A DNA stretch of 45,599 bases from Bacillus massilioanorexius. GTDB lineage: Bacteria; Bacillota; Bacilli; Bacillales; DSM-1321. The notes beneath the pieces were generated by a model. That model worked only from the letters and a program-made list of their open reading frames with translations, ran no database searches and was not told where the DNA came from. Shown here in pieces: positions 25,787-33,782 of the stretch. The translations under genes and the position numbers were made by a program. How positions within the stretch are numbered: position 1 is the first letter of the stretch; the number at the start of each line of letters is the position of its first letter. The stretch lies in NCBI RefSeq assembly GCF_902374955.1, contig NZ_CABKRX010000049.1, positions 1 to 45,599 on the forward strand. The letters are read 5' to 3'.

Positions 25787-26632
25787 TTACTTCGCTGCTG
25801 GTTGATTCTTAATGGCAGTATCCATAATACTCATGCGATCTTCCTCTGAAATGCCTGCTAAAATTTCATTGATTTTCTTAGTTAATTCACTATTTTTCTT
25901 AACACCTACAGCAATCGCTGTATCATCATCACTTGTCACAAATTTATCTGTAAACTCTACCATTTTGAAATTTTTATTTGCTGATTGAGCACTTACTCCC
26001 TCAGGGCGCTCTGAAACGTATCCATCAATCATGCCAGATTCAAGCGCAACCCTCATAGCTGGAAAATTATCCATTGCTGGCTTTTGGCCTACGCCTTTAA
26101 TTTGTTTGATTACTGAATAGTGGAATGTATTTAATTGAGCAGTTACTTTTGCCCCTTTAAAATCTTGAATTGAAGTAGCATCTACATATTTCCCACCATT
26201 TTTTACAACCATAACTAAATCTGACTTATAGTAGTTATCAGAGAAATCAATTGTCTTTTTACGTTCTTCTGTCGGAGACATACCTGCAATAATGGCGTCA
26301 ATTTTGCCTGAAGTTAAAGCTGGTACTAATCCATCCCATTCAATTTTAACGATTTCTAAGTCTTTTCCTAAACCTTCAGCAATTTTCTTTGCAATCTCTA
26401 CATCATAACCGCCGGCATATTCTGCGTTACCAGAAATTTTTACACCACCATTTGAATCATCATTCTGAGTCCAGTTAAATGGAGCGTAACCAGCTTCTAA
26501 ACCTACTTTAAATGTTTCTTTCTTTTCGTCTCCATTAGAGCTTGTCTTCGAGCTATCATCTGATCCACATGCCGTTAAAAAAACAAGCATCGATAATGCC
26601 ATTGCTAATAATAAAGATATTTTCTTTCTCAT
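25787..26632 (-). CDS. polar amino acid ABC transporter substrate-binding lipoprotein
   Basis: A 281-residue lipoprotein of SBP family 3. The signal peptide ends in the lipobox LTACGS. The mature domain opens FKVGLEAGYAPFNW and has GGYDVEIAKKIAEGLG, the ligand-binding WDGLVPALTSGKIDAIIAGMSPTEERKKTIDFSDNYY, and QLNTFHYSVI. ATG 26632 is selected, with GGAGAG upstream. The exact ligand is uncertain; lysine, arginine, glutamine or cystine are possible. It is first in the operon and carries a ~300-base leader with a conserved-looking RNA structure. Confidence 0.9.
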   Translation of the reverse strand: MRKKISLLLAMALSMLVFLTACGSDDSSKTSSNGDEKKETFKVGLEAGYAPFNWTQNDDSNGGVKISGNAEYAGGYDVEIAKKIAEGLGKDLEIVKIEWDGLVPALTSGKIDAIIAGMSPTEERKKTIDFSDNYYKSDLVMVVKNGGKYVDATSIQDFKGAKVTAQLNTFHYSVIKQIKGVGQKPAMDNFPAMRVALESGMIDGYVSERPEGVSAQSANKNFKMVEFTDKFVTSDDDTAIAVGVKKNSELTKKINEILAGISEEDRMSIMDTAIKNQPAAK

Positions 26633-26841
26633 AATAAATTTCTCTCCTTCGCCCTTTTCCAACATATTTAACCTCTCATTAACAATAAACAAACTAGCAA
26701 AGATAAAATAGTAACCCTTCATCTTTTTTCGGAAATTTAAGAAAAATCAATACAATCCTTTTCTAGATGTATATGCCATACATTAAGTCTTTAGGCCAAA
26801 AGTCTATCAACCTTTATGTAAAACATCTAAACCTAAAAGGA

Positions 26842-26927
26842 GCCATGCCTCAGAAATAAGACGTGCACTACAAAGTGATTGGCTTATTTGTAAGCATGGC
26901 AGCTGTAAGGTCAGCATGCGCTCACCT
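26842..26927 (-). ncRNA. structured leader of the amino acid ABC operon, class not recognised
   Basis: Read on the minus strand there are two adjacent hairpins. The first is AGGTGAGC-GCAT-GCTGACCT with a single G-G mismatch. The second is long and interrupted: GCCATGC/GCATGGC, an internal loop TTAC/CTGAG, AAATAAG/CTTATTT, another internal loop, then CACT-TTGT-AGTG. All stems are perfect. It lies about 210 bases before the start codon and shortly after a minus-strand TATAAT near 26965. It does not match the lysine, glycine, SAM, T-box or other leaders I can recall. Whether it is a riboswitch or only a processed hairpin is open. Confidence 0.45.
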
Positions 26928-27179
26928 GATTTCTACTCATGTTATTAACAAGTGTATAATTTCTTATTCTATTATAAAATTTATATCATTTAGTGTATAA
27001 CAACACACCATACTCGTCAATAAATAAATAGAATATTTCGCACATTCCGACAAATTATGCATTTTTCTATCAATATATTAATTACTTGCTTAGTTCACAA
27101 TTCTTGCTATGAATACTAAAGAAACAGGTGTTTATCTATAGATAAAAATAAATTATTTCAATATATATAGATTACATTC
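26928..27179. other. intergenic region, probable promoter of the ABC operon
   Basis: Extremely AT-rich. Minus-strand TATAAT-like sequences around 26960-27000 could drive the ABC operon leader. I see nothing else. Confidence 0.35.
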
Positions 27180-28364
27180 TTATTTCTTCAAAAGTTGTGC
27201 GTATCGGTAATTTACATAAATTGCAGCCATGATCCCTAAGAGTGCTAAAATTCCATCAAAAATAAATATATGTGAAATAGCACCCTTTTTAGCAATCATT
27301 CCAGTAATAAGAGGAAGTAAAACTGACGCTATACTTGACGCCGTTGCCACTAAACCTGTTACAGCTCCTTTTCTTTGCCAAAAAAGTTCTGTCATAATAG
27401 TAATGGCCAGTTGCAGTACTCCAGCTGTAGAAAACCCTAACACAAATGCTGTTATCGTTAGTACGGTAGATGAATGGATGGTTAAAATAATACTCACTGT
27501 AATGACTGAAATAATTGGATATAGAACAAGGACAGTAACTGGCTTCACAATTTTATTTAATACAAATGCTAATAAGAGTACAGAGGAGAGCGCGCCAATA
27601 CTATAGTAACTAAGTAATTTTACAGATTCATTTACAGACATATTTAATACTTCTTGTCCATAACTAGGTAACCATATTTGTGCTACAGTAAATAAAGCTG
27701 TAGAAGTAAAGCCGATAATAATAAGAGCTATTCCTTCTTTCAATAGCTTTGGCTGAGAAGAGAATATTCTCACAGCATCACGCTCGCTACCCTTCTTTTC
27801 AATAAAACTTTTCGGAAAGGACGCTTTAAGCAAAATAAAAATATTTAATCCATATATGAACGCAGGAATAAAAAAGGCGAAGCCATAAAATTGACCTTGA
27901 TTAGATAGAAATAAGATAAGAAATGGGAGCAATGTAGCCCCTAATGACATGAATGCCTTCACTAAAACATTCGCAGAACCTGCTGATTTAGTGAAAATTT
28001 CAACTAAAGCTGGATACGAGCCAGCATCCATCGCAGCATTAGCTACACCTGCTACTAACGCAAAAAGTAATGCTAATTTATAGTTTGGTAATAACGGTAT
28101 GCAAAAAAGAAAAATCCCCATAGCTATACTCGAAAATAGGATTAGTGGTTTTCTACCAATTTTATCTGATAAAACACCCAAGCTACTATATGTAAGTAAT
28201 TTTCCAAAGCCAATCGCTGCAATAATATAACTAATTCCTGTTTTATCAGTATCCCATTGTACAGTTAAATGTGACATATTTGACGATAGGATAATATTTA
28301 CCATGCCAAGTAAAAAATAATTAACGTATAATCCCGTTGCTGCTCTTAAATATTGATTTTTCAT
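27180..28364 (-). CDS. MFS transporter
   Basis: A 394-residue, 12-helix major facilitator. Motif A between helices 2 and 3 is clear (GVLSDKIGRKPLILF). The acidic/amide-rich helix 4 (AGVANAAMDAGSYPALVEIF) resembles sugar or metabolite MFS carriers more than drug pumps. ATG 28364 follows a strong GGGGTGG. It is monocistronic and its neighbours give no clue to the substrate. Confidence 0.8.
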   Translation of the reverse strand: MKNQYLRAATGLYVNYFLLGMVNIILSSNMSHLTVQWDTDKTGISYIIAAIGFGKLLTYSSLGVLSDKIGRKPLILFSSIAMGIFLFCIPLLPNYKLALLFALVAGVANAAMDAGSYPALVEIFTKSAGSANVLVKAFMSLGATLLPFLILFLSNQGQFYGFAFFIPAFIYGLNIFILLKASFPKSFIEKKGSERDAVRIFSSQPKLLKEGIALIIIGFTSTALFTVAQIWLPSYGQEVLNMSVNESVKLLSYYSIGALSSVLLLAFVLNKIVKPVTVLVLYPIISVITVSIILTIHSSTVLTITAFVLGFSTAGVLQLAITIMTELFWQRKGAVTGLVATASSIASVLLPLITGMIAKKGAISHIFIFDGILALLGIMAAIYVNYRYAQLLKK

Positions 28365-28623
28365 CTTTCCACCCCAAATGCAAGTTCAACGATCATTCAG
28401 CTTACAAACTATACTCCTACTAAATGATACTTATACTATATCCTACTCTTTTTTCTTATTATTAATAAACGATATTTCCAATATCCCATCACCTCTCTTT
28501 GGCCGAGTACAAGCTTATGCGCTACAAAAATGGCGATAACAAAAGCGTAAATAAAATTATATACGCTCAACACACTTTTCATACTTTTCTGATTTATTTT
28601 TAGGATAAAATACTATTTCAACA
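28365..28623. other. intergenic region
   Basis: The spacer between the MFS and DUF975 genes. Possible minus-strand -10 elements lie near 28430; no gene or RNA is seen. Confidence 0.35.
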
Positions 28624-28656
28624 AAAAAGAAGCCTTCATTATGAAGACTTCTTTTT
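28624..28656 (-). terminator. terminator of the DUF975 gene
   Basis: AAAAAGAAG...CTTCATTATGAAG...CTTCTTTTT, an interrupted hairpin with a T run on the minus strand. Confidence 0.7.
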
Positions 28657-28667
28657 ATGCATATAGG

Positions 28668-29411
28668 TTATTCAAGTGAATGTTGATCTTCGTTAACTTC
28701 ATCTAAATCATTAGATTTCGGTTTAACAAAATCATCATAAAAGGCTGCAAGAGATGTCATGTAATATGGCATGACGTAAATCCCAATTCCTAGGAATAAA
28801 ACGAGTCCAACTATTAGTAAAACTGTACCTAGCAACGCTAAAGCAACCGCGTCATTACTATAAGATGTTATGCCTATCATGAAACAAATAAATCCTACAA
28901 TGGCTATAATAATCGGAATAATATACCACCAAATAAACGATAGCATTAAGAAGAATAAATTCTTTTTCTTTCCATTCATTAATCTGCGACTCTCTGTAAT
29001 CGCTTGTAGTGAACTCATTTCTTGATGATCACGCAAAATAAATAGGGTCATAGAATAGGCAAACCCTTTTATAATTCCAGGAATAATTAATAGAAGAGTC
29101 CATAATAACGTAAAAACTGTTACTAATACAGAAGCTAAAAGATTCCTAATATAGTTACCTTTAAACCCTGCGAATAGTGTCTCGATTTTCGGATTTGGTA
29201 GCCTTTTAACATCTAAATAAAACCAGCTATAGCCAACGGATAGAGGAGCACTAACTACAATTAACAAAATGATAAGTAACCAAGAATACTCTTCTGGTAT
29301 CGCCCCTATGATATTACTGATTATTGCATAGATGAAATAAACTCCTATTGCAATTCCCCATTTACCTTTTAAAGCCTTTTTGGCCGTTTCTTTATGCTGA
29401 CGTGCTTTCAT
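28668..29411 (-). CDS. DUF975-family integral membrane protein
   Basis: A 247-residue membrane protein with about five to six helices. DUF975 is recognised from ARQHKETAKKALKGKWGIAIGVYFIY, the YSWFYLDVKRLPNPKIETLFAGF stretch, LLIIPGIIKGFAYSMTLFIL, and an amphipathic loop with AITESRRLMNGKKKNLFFL. No function is established for the family that I know of. ATG 29411 has GGAGGTGG upstream; an in-frame start 16 codons earlier does not. It is monocistronic. Confidence 0.85.
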   Translation of the reverse strand: MKARQHKETAKKALKGKWGIAIGVYFIYAIISNIIGAIPEEYSWLLIILLIVVSAPLSVGYSWFYLDVKRLPNPKIETLFAGFKGNYIRNLLASVLVTVFTLLWTLLLIIPGIIKGFAYSMTLFILRDHQEMSSLQAITESRRLMNGKKKNLFFLMLSFIWWYIIPIIIAIVGFICFMIGITSYSNDAVALALLGTVLLIVGLVLFLGIGIYVMPYYMTSLAAFYDDFVKPKSNDLDEVNEDQHSLE

Positions 29412-29468
29412 CAAATCCACCTCCCATATTTTATAATTATCACTTTTTTTAAGATTCATTCATCTTAT

Positions 29469-29600
29469 TTAAATAGGCTGCCAATTAACATTACCTTCAT
29501 AAATTCGTTTGAGTGAATTTTTTCCAAAAATAACATTTTCACCAAAAACAGTCCATTCAAAAATAAAATTATAAAGATTTTGTTTAGGATATGCAATAGG
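29469..29600 (-). pseudogene. possible C-terminal remnant of a small gene
   Basis: One minus-strand frame ending at TAA 29469-29471 reads EWTVFGENVIFGKNSLKRIY and then EGNVNWQPI, with coding-like codon bias, and is preceded by an in-frame stop near 29600. A second frame over the same bases could encode a 48-residue hydrophobic peptide starting at GTG. I do not recognise either, and only one, if any, can be real. Confidence 0.25.
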
Positions 29601-29712
29601 TCTCTATTCACTTCTTTCTTAAAATTCCTAACTTACAAATCTCGCATGCTGTTCATTTACTTCTTTATACCTCAAAATCTAGTAATTAAAACAGACTAAA
29701 AGGGCGCCACAA

Positions 29713-29740
29713 AAAAAGCCCTAGCAAAGGGCTTTTTAAT
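29713..29740 (-). terminator. terminator of the ECF/PadR/FtsW-like operon
   Basis: AAAAAGCCC / GGGCTTTTT around a seven-base loop, with flanking A and T runs. Confidence 0.85.
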
Positions 29741-29768
29741 GTAAAACATAATTAGTCATGTGTGCTTA

Positions 29769-31019
29769 TTAGTAAGATGTAATGAAATTTTTTCTTCGAT
29801 ATACACTTAGAAAAATTCCTACGATGATGGCATAAAGTAATGTTGGCATTATGCCATAACTAATAAAGGGTAAGGACATTGAAATAATCGGTAACAAACC
29901 GATTGTCATAAAAAAATGATAAATAAATTGAACAGAAAAGAGAGTAACCCCTCCAACTATAAGCATTTTTCCAAAGAAGTCATTTATATTCCTTACAACA
30001 AAAATCATTCGTATCATGAATAATGTCAACACTATTATTAAGATAATCGCTAAAAGCCAGCCGTAATGATACGTAAAGCTAACCAAAACAAAGTCTGTTA
30101 GTGATTCCGGAATTTGTACATTGGTATTTGCGTTGCCGAACCAACCGGCATCTAGCAACAGCTCTTTCATATATAAATATAAATAACCACCACTATCACT
30201 ATATTTTTCGGGATCTAGAAAGCCTATTAATCTATTTTTTACATACGGCCACATGATAAATGTGCTTATTACTGCAGTCCCAAGAACAGATAATGTAAAA
30301 CCAATTATCTTTTTAAAACTTAAATGACTATACCAAATCATCACAAAAAACATCAAACTATATATAAAAGATATTGATATTCCCCCTACAGAAAGAAACA
30401 TAAACAAGGTGATGAAGAAAATGCCTCCTGCTTGCCAAAGAGTCATTTTTTTATGATTAAAGAAAGTTGCCCAAAAAAGGAAAAAGAATGGTAAAGCTGT
30501 CGAACTACTAATAGAAAGAGGTCCAGCTATAAAATATGGATTACCCTTCACATAAGTATTAGGGAGAATCTGAAGTATGATTAAAATACCCAAACCTACT
30601 CCTAAAAATAACCATTTATATTGAATCAGCTTTCGGTAATCATAAAACATTAGTCCAAAGGCTATCCCTACTCCTAATATTGTAATAATCCCTTTATTTA
30701 TGATAGTTGCTACATCCATATTTCCAACACTTAATAAAGGTAAAAATCCTAAACTCATTGTCAGAACTAATAGAATAATCATAAGCCAATCAACTCTTGG
30801 ACGATGAATTTTATTTAGCTCCATCCCCAGTTGGATTGGACTTCCCATCTGTTCTATCGCCTTTGCTTCCGCTTCTCCACCTGTTAATCCGTTCTTTATT
30901 AAATGTTTCTTAACTCCCTTTATATGGAAATCCAATTCTTCAGATACATATTTTTTTGCTTCCTTCGATCGAATTTGATTCATCACTTCATTTAGATAAG
31001 ATTCGCTTTTATTCTGCAT
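29769..31019 (-). CDS. FtsW/RodA/SpoVE-like polytopic protein with N-terminal HAAS domain
   Basis: A 416-residue fusion. Residues ~1-75 form a soluble helical HAAS/permease-prefix domain (YVSEELDFHIKGVKKHLIKNGLTGGEAEAKAIEQMGSP). About ten membrane helices of the SEDS (FtsW/RodA) type follow, with a large outside loop (NRLIGFLDPEKYSDSGGYLYLYMKELLLDAGWFG) and a C-terminal LPFISYG like the SEDS signature LPFISYGGS. SEDS proteins polymerise peptidoglycan glycan strands. HAAS domains pair with PadR regulators, and a PadR gene lies directly upstream. ATG 31019 is preferred: GAAGGG lies eight bases before it, while the GTG at 31028 is too close. Confidence 0.8.
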   Translation of the reverse strand: MQNKSESYLNEVMNQIRSKEAKKYVSEELDFHIKGVKKHLIKNGLTGGEAEAKAIEQMGSPIQLGMELNKIHRPRVDWLMIILLVLTMSLGFLPLLSVGNMDVATIINKGIITILGVGIAFGLMFYDYRKLIQYKWLFLGVGLGILIILQILPNTYVKGNPYFIAGPLSISSSTALPFFFLFWATFFNHKKMTLWQAGGIFFITLFMFLSVGGISISFIYSLMFFVMIWYSHLSFKKIIGFTLSVLGTAVISTFIMWPYVKNRLIGFLDPEKYSDSGGYLYLYMKELLLDAGWFGNANTNVQIPESLTDFVLVSFTYHYGWLLAIILIIVLTLFMIRMIFVVRNINDFFGKMLIVGGVTLFSVQFIYHFFMTIGLLPIISMSLPFISYGIMPTLLYAIIVGIFLSVYRRKNFITSY

Positions 31020-31024
31020 TCTTT

Positions 31025-31432
31025 TCACCCTTCTAACAACTCACGAAAGGTTATTTGCTTTCTTTGTTGTTGTTTTTCTGCTTTCTGCATGACTTTTCTT
31101 CCTTTATCATTCAACAGATATAATTTCCCTGAATCTTCATCCCATCTTGAACAAATATATTGTTGTTGCTCTAACCGATGAATAATCGTATATAAAAATC
31201 CTTCATTGTCCTCAAATCTCTTTATTCCTCTTCCTCTTAAAAGCTTGGATAGCTCATAACCATTTTTTTCAGAGATAAGTAACTGCATAATGGCTAATAT
31301 AATCTCTTCATCTGTTTCTTTTTGCTTATGGATTTTTTCCAAAACTCGATTTTGAAGCTGATTAGTAAAGTGTAAATCTTGATAAATCGTTTTTTTCATC
31401 GATTGTCGCAGCCCTTTTAGCCGTTCTTCCAT
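31025..31432 (-). CDS. PadR-like transcriptional regulator
   Basis: A 135-residue protein with a PadR winged helix in its second half: EIILAIMQLLISEKNGYELSKLL, FLYTIIHRLEQQQYICSRWDEDSGKLYLLNDKGRKVM. The N-terminal ~45 residues are an additional charged helix not found in minimal PadR proteins. It starts four bases after the sigma-factor stop, and the HAAS-FtsW gene follows directly, so all three are translationally linked. Its ligand or partner may be the HAAS domain, which is inference. Confidence 0.85.
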   Translation of the reverse strand: MEERLKGLRQSMKKTIYQDLHFTNQLQNRVLEKIHKQKETDEEIILAIMQLLISEKNGYELSKLLRGRGIKRFEDNEGFLYTIIHRLEQQQYICSRWDEDSGKLYLLNDKGRKVMQKAEKQQQRKQITFRELLEG

Positions 31433-31436
31433 TGCT

Positions 31437-31970
31437 CTACTCCTCCAATCTTTCCTTTAATAGTTCTTTTGCTTTTTTAAGCCTTGTTTTAATCGTATTT
31501 TCATTCACTTCTAATACCAACGATATTTGTTTAATGGGCAATTCCTCAAAGTAAAAAAAGTGAATCACCTCTCGATATTTGATCGGTAAGCTCATAACTG
31601 CTAAAACTAATCGAACATCCTCATCTTTTTGAATAACAGTTTGCTCGACCATTTCCTTTTGAGAGCTTCCTTTATTTGATTCTTCTTCAGCAACCATGAC
31701 ATTTTTGTTATACCAGCTTTTTAAAAAGTCCTTACAATGATTAATGGCAATTCTCCAAAGCCAAGTTTTAAATGTAGATTTTCCGTTATAAGTAGAAAGA
31801 GATTTATAGCATTTTATGAAAATATCTTGCGTTAAATCTTCTGCTATCGCTTTATTATTCACATAGGAATATACTAGCTGTAATAAATCTTGACCATATC
31901 TATTCATAATCTCACTGATGACTACTTCCGTATTTTCCGTTTTAATTATTTCAACTGTTAGTTCCTCCAC
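31437..31970 (-). CDS. ECF-type RNA polymerase sigma factor
   Basis: A 177-residue sigma-70 family protein with only regions 2 and 4. Region 2 reads LLQLVYSYVNNKAIAEDLTQDIFIKCYKSLSTYNGKSTFKTWLWRIAINHCKDF; region 4 reads LPIKYREVIHFFYFEELPIKQISLVLEVNENTIKTRLKKAKELL. It starts at GTG with GGAGAG six bases upstream. No recognisable anti-sigma gene follows; the next genes are a PadR regulator and a HAAS-FtsW protein, which may take that role. An ECF-type promoter precedes it. Confidence 0.9.
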   Translation of the reverse strand: MEELTVEIIKTENTEVVISEIMNRYGQDLLQLVYSYVNNKAIAEDLTQDIFIKCYKSLSTYNGKSTFKTWLWRIAINHCKDFLKSWYNKNVMVAEEESNKGSSQKEMVEQTVIQKDEDVRLVLAVMSLPIKYREVIHFFYFEELPIKQISLVLEVNENTIKTRLKKAKELLKERLEE

Positions 31971-31996
31971 TACTTTCTCTCCTTCCTATTAAATTA

Positions 31997-32020
31997 GACG
32001 AGGCTCCCTTAAAAAAGTTT
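31997..32020 (-). promoter_or_regulatory. ECF-sigma-type (autoregulatory) promoter
   Basis: On the minus strand AAAC (32020-32017), exactly 16 bases, then CGTC (32000-31997) followed by TAA. This matches the AAC-N16-CGTC pattern of Bacillus extracytoplasmic-function promoters and lies about 27 bases before the sigma gene. Confidence 0.6.
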
Positions 32021-32136
32021 TTATAAATATCTTTTTCATATTATTTCCCATCTTCTTTATACAGAAAGCCTTTTATTTATTCGAAAATAACTCTGTACTA
32101 TTAGTACTTATAAAAATATTGTAAAATGAGATTTTT

Positions 32137-33603
32137 TTATTTATGTAAAACAACATTAAAAAAGAGACTCCTAAAGGGTCTCTTACTTAAACTATTATTT
32201 TTATGATTTAAAAATGGAATTTTCTCATCCACAACTGGATTGCCTTTTCCATCCAAAATTCCTGGGCCAGATGAATTCAACACGGTCTCTAAAGTAAGAG
32301 TATGTTTGAAATCTTCATCAGTTAAGTTCTCATTTAGTTTGATCATGTATTCATTCTGATAGGAGCCCTGATTATCAGCGATTGCTGTGATTTTCCAATT
32401 TGCCTCATCCACTTGATAATCACCAACATACAGATTTAAATCCGCAGGTGATATCCATAATCTATTAATAGGTTCACTGAATGTAATCTTTAGTTGGTCT
32501 CTTTTAACTACTTCTACTTTTTCTACATATGGCCGAACATTTTCAACAAAGTAATCATTAGTAGAAACCGTATCCATTACAGCGCCTTCTATACTTTGAA
32601 CACCACTAATCTCAATATCTAACGTGCTATTTTCTTCAACAGTTTCATAATCCATTGTTAAAAATACCAAGTTGTTATCAAGAAGCTTTGCCGTACGAAC
32701 TGATTTTCCAGCAACTTTATAATTATGTGGATTTTCAGCAGATACTTTCTCTAGCTCTACATCTGTATTAAATGCCACTCCAACTGTTACATTATTATAA
32801 TAACTCAAAACTTCAACTCTATTACCATGTGTCGAAATAGCTGGTGGAGTATGTTTATCACTTTCAATATTTAAAGTTGGCTTGATCAATTCAGGTGTAA
32901 CACCGAAATCTGGATCAACATCTGAATCATCTTCTACAGGCGGTTCTAGATCTGGATTTACCTCCGGTGGATTTGGCTCAACAACAGGTGGTTCCTCTGG
33001 ATTACTACCATCCCCAGCACTTCCAATAATTTGAGCTGCACGATATAAGAAAATAGCATAATCTCCACGAATCGTGTCCTCATATGTTCCGAATTCTGCT
33101 TGATTCTTCCCTACTGTAATTTTATGTTTAACTAATGCAGATACAGCTTCTTGATATTGAGGAGCCACATCTGTAAATGAAATCTCTGCGGAACCTTTTA
33201 AATTAAAACCTTTTTGAATCCACATCGCAATTTCACCACGAGTTACATAATCATCACTACCAAATAAAGTATCTGTCTTTCCAACTGTAATTCCAGCTGC
33301 TTTTAATGCATTCACATATTTTACAGCACGTGAAGGTACATCTTTAAATCCTGATGCTGGTGCCTTATCACCATCTAAATCTAGTACTTTCGCTAGCATA
33401 ACAGCGGCATCAACTCGTTTAATCGCTCTATAAGTGCCAAATTCCTTTTTATTAAAGCCAGACACACCTTTAGATACTACAAAATCTACTGCTTTCATAT
33501 ATTTGCTAGGCACGTCTATGAAACTATGAGCAAAAACGGATGTTCCAAAAGAAGATACAGCTACTACTGCAGCCGCAGATGATAAAAATAATTTATTTTT
33601 CAA
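32137..33603 (-). CDS. S-layer homology (SLH) domain surface protein
   Basis: A 488-residue secreted protein. Signal peptide (KLFLSSAAAVVAVSSFGTSVFA), then three SLH repeats (about residues 27-75, 85-135 and 145-195; each FxDVP/A with YxxAVxxLVxxGI-type helices and an RGxxAxxL motif) that bind pyruvylated cell-wall polysaccharide. A Pro/Glu/Asp linker follows (residues ~200-240) and then two Ig-like adhesive beta domains. It starts at TTG with AAAGGAG upstream. The frame runs through a terminator hairpin at 32162-32184, so the last ~20 residues are suspect. Confidence 0.88.
   Translation of the reverse strand: MKNKLFLSSAAAVVAVSSFGTSVFAHSFIDVPSKYMKAVDFVVSKGVSGFNKKEFGTYRAIKRVDAAVMLAKVLDLDGDKAPASGFKDVPSRAVKYVNALKAAGITVGKTDTLFGSDDYVTRGEIAMWIQKGFNLKGSAEISFTDVAPQYQEAVSALVKHKITVGKNQAEFGTYEDTIRGDYAIFLYRAAQIIGSAGDGSNPEEPPVVEPNPPEVNPDLEPPVEDDSDVDPDFGVTPELIKPTLNIESDKHTPPAISTHGNRVEVLSYYNNVTVGVAFNTDVELEKVSAENPHNYKVAGKSVRTAKLLDNNLVFLTMDYETVEENSTLDIEISGVQSIEGAVMDTVSTNDYFVENVRPYVEKVEVVKRDQLKITFSEPINRLWISPADLNLYVGDYQVDEANWKITAIADNQGSYQNEYMIKLNENLTDEDFKHTLTLETVLNSSGPGILDGKGNPVVDEKIPFLNHKNNSLSKRPFRSLFFNVVLHK
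32156..32184 (-). terminator. terminator inside the 3' end of the SLH gene
   Basis: AAGAGAC / GTCTCTT around a nine-base loop with a minus-strand T run. It lies within the open reading frame rather than after it. Confidence 0.75.
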
Positions 33604-33782
33604 CTACTATAACTCCTTTATTTATGATAAAAATAGCATTTACTAAAAATGACATTTTCCATTTTATCTCCAGTTAATGGCTATTACTACGGCAACTATT
33701 TCCTTTTATAGGTAAACCATCTAAGCTATGAATTCACATCTACTTTGAAAATTGTTCAAATCTATCCATTCATCAAGATACC
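33604..33782. other. intergenic region between divergent SLH and membrane-protein genes
   Basis: AT-rich, presumably holding the SLH promoter on the minus strand. Nothing else is recognised. Confidence 0.35.

Noticed and set aside
26842..26927. Lysine riboswitch or T-box before the amino acid ABC operon
   Set aside because: Neither the lysine-switch conserved blocks nor the T-box sequence (GGTGGNACCGCG type) is present; kept as an unclassified structure.
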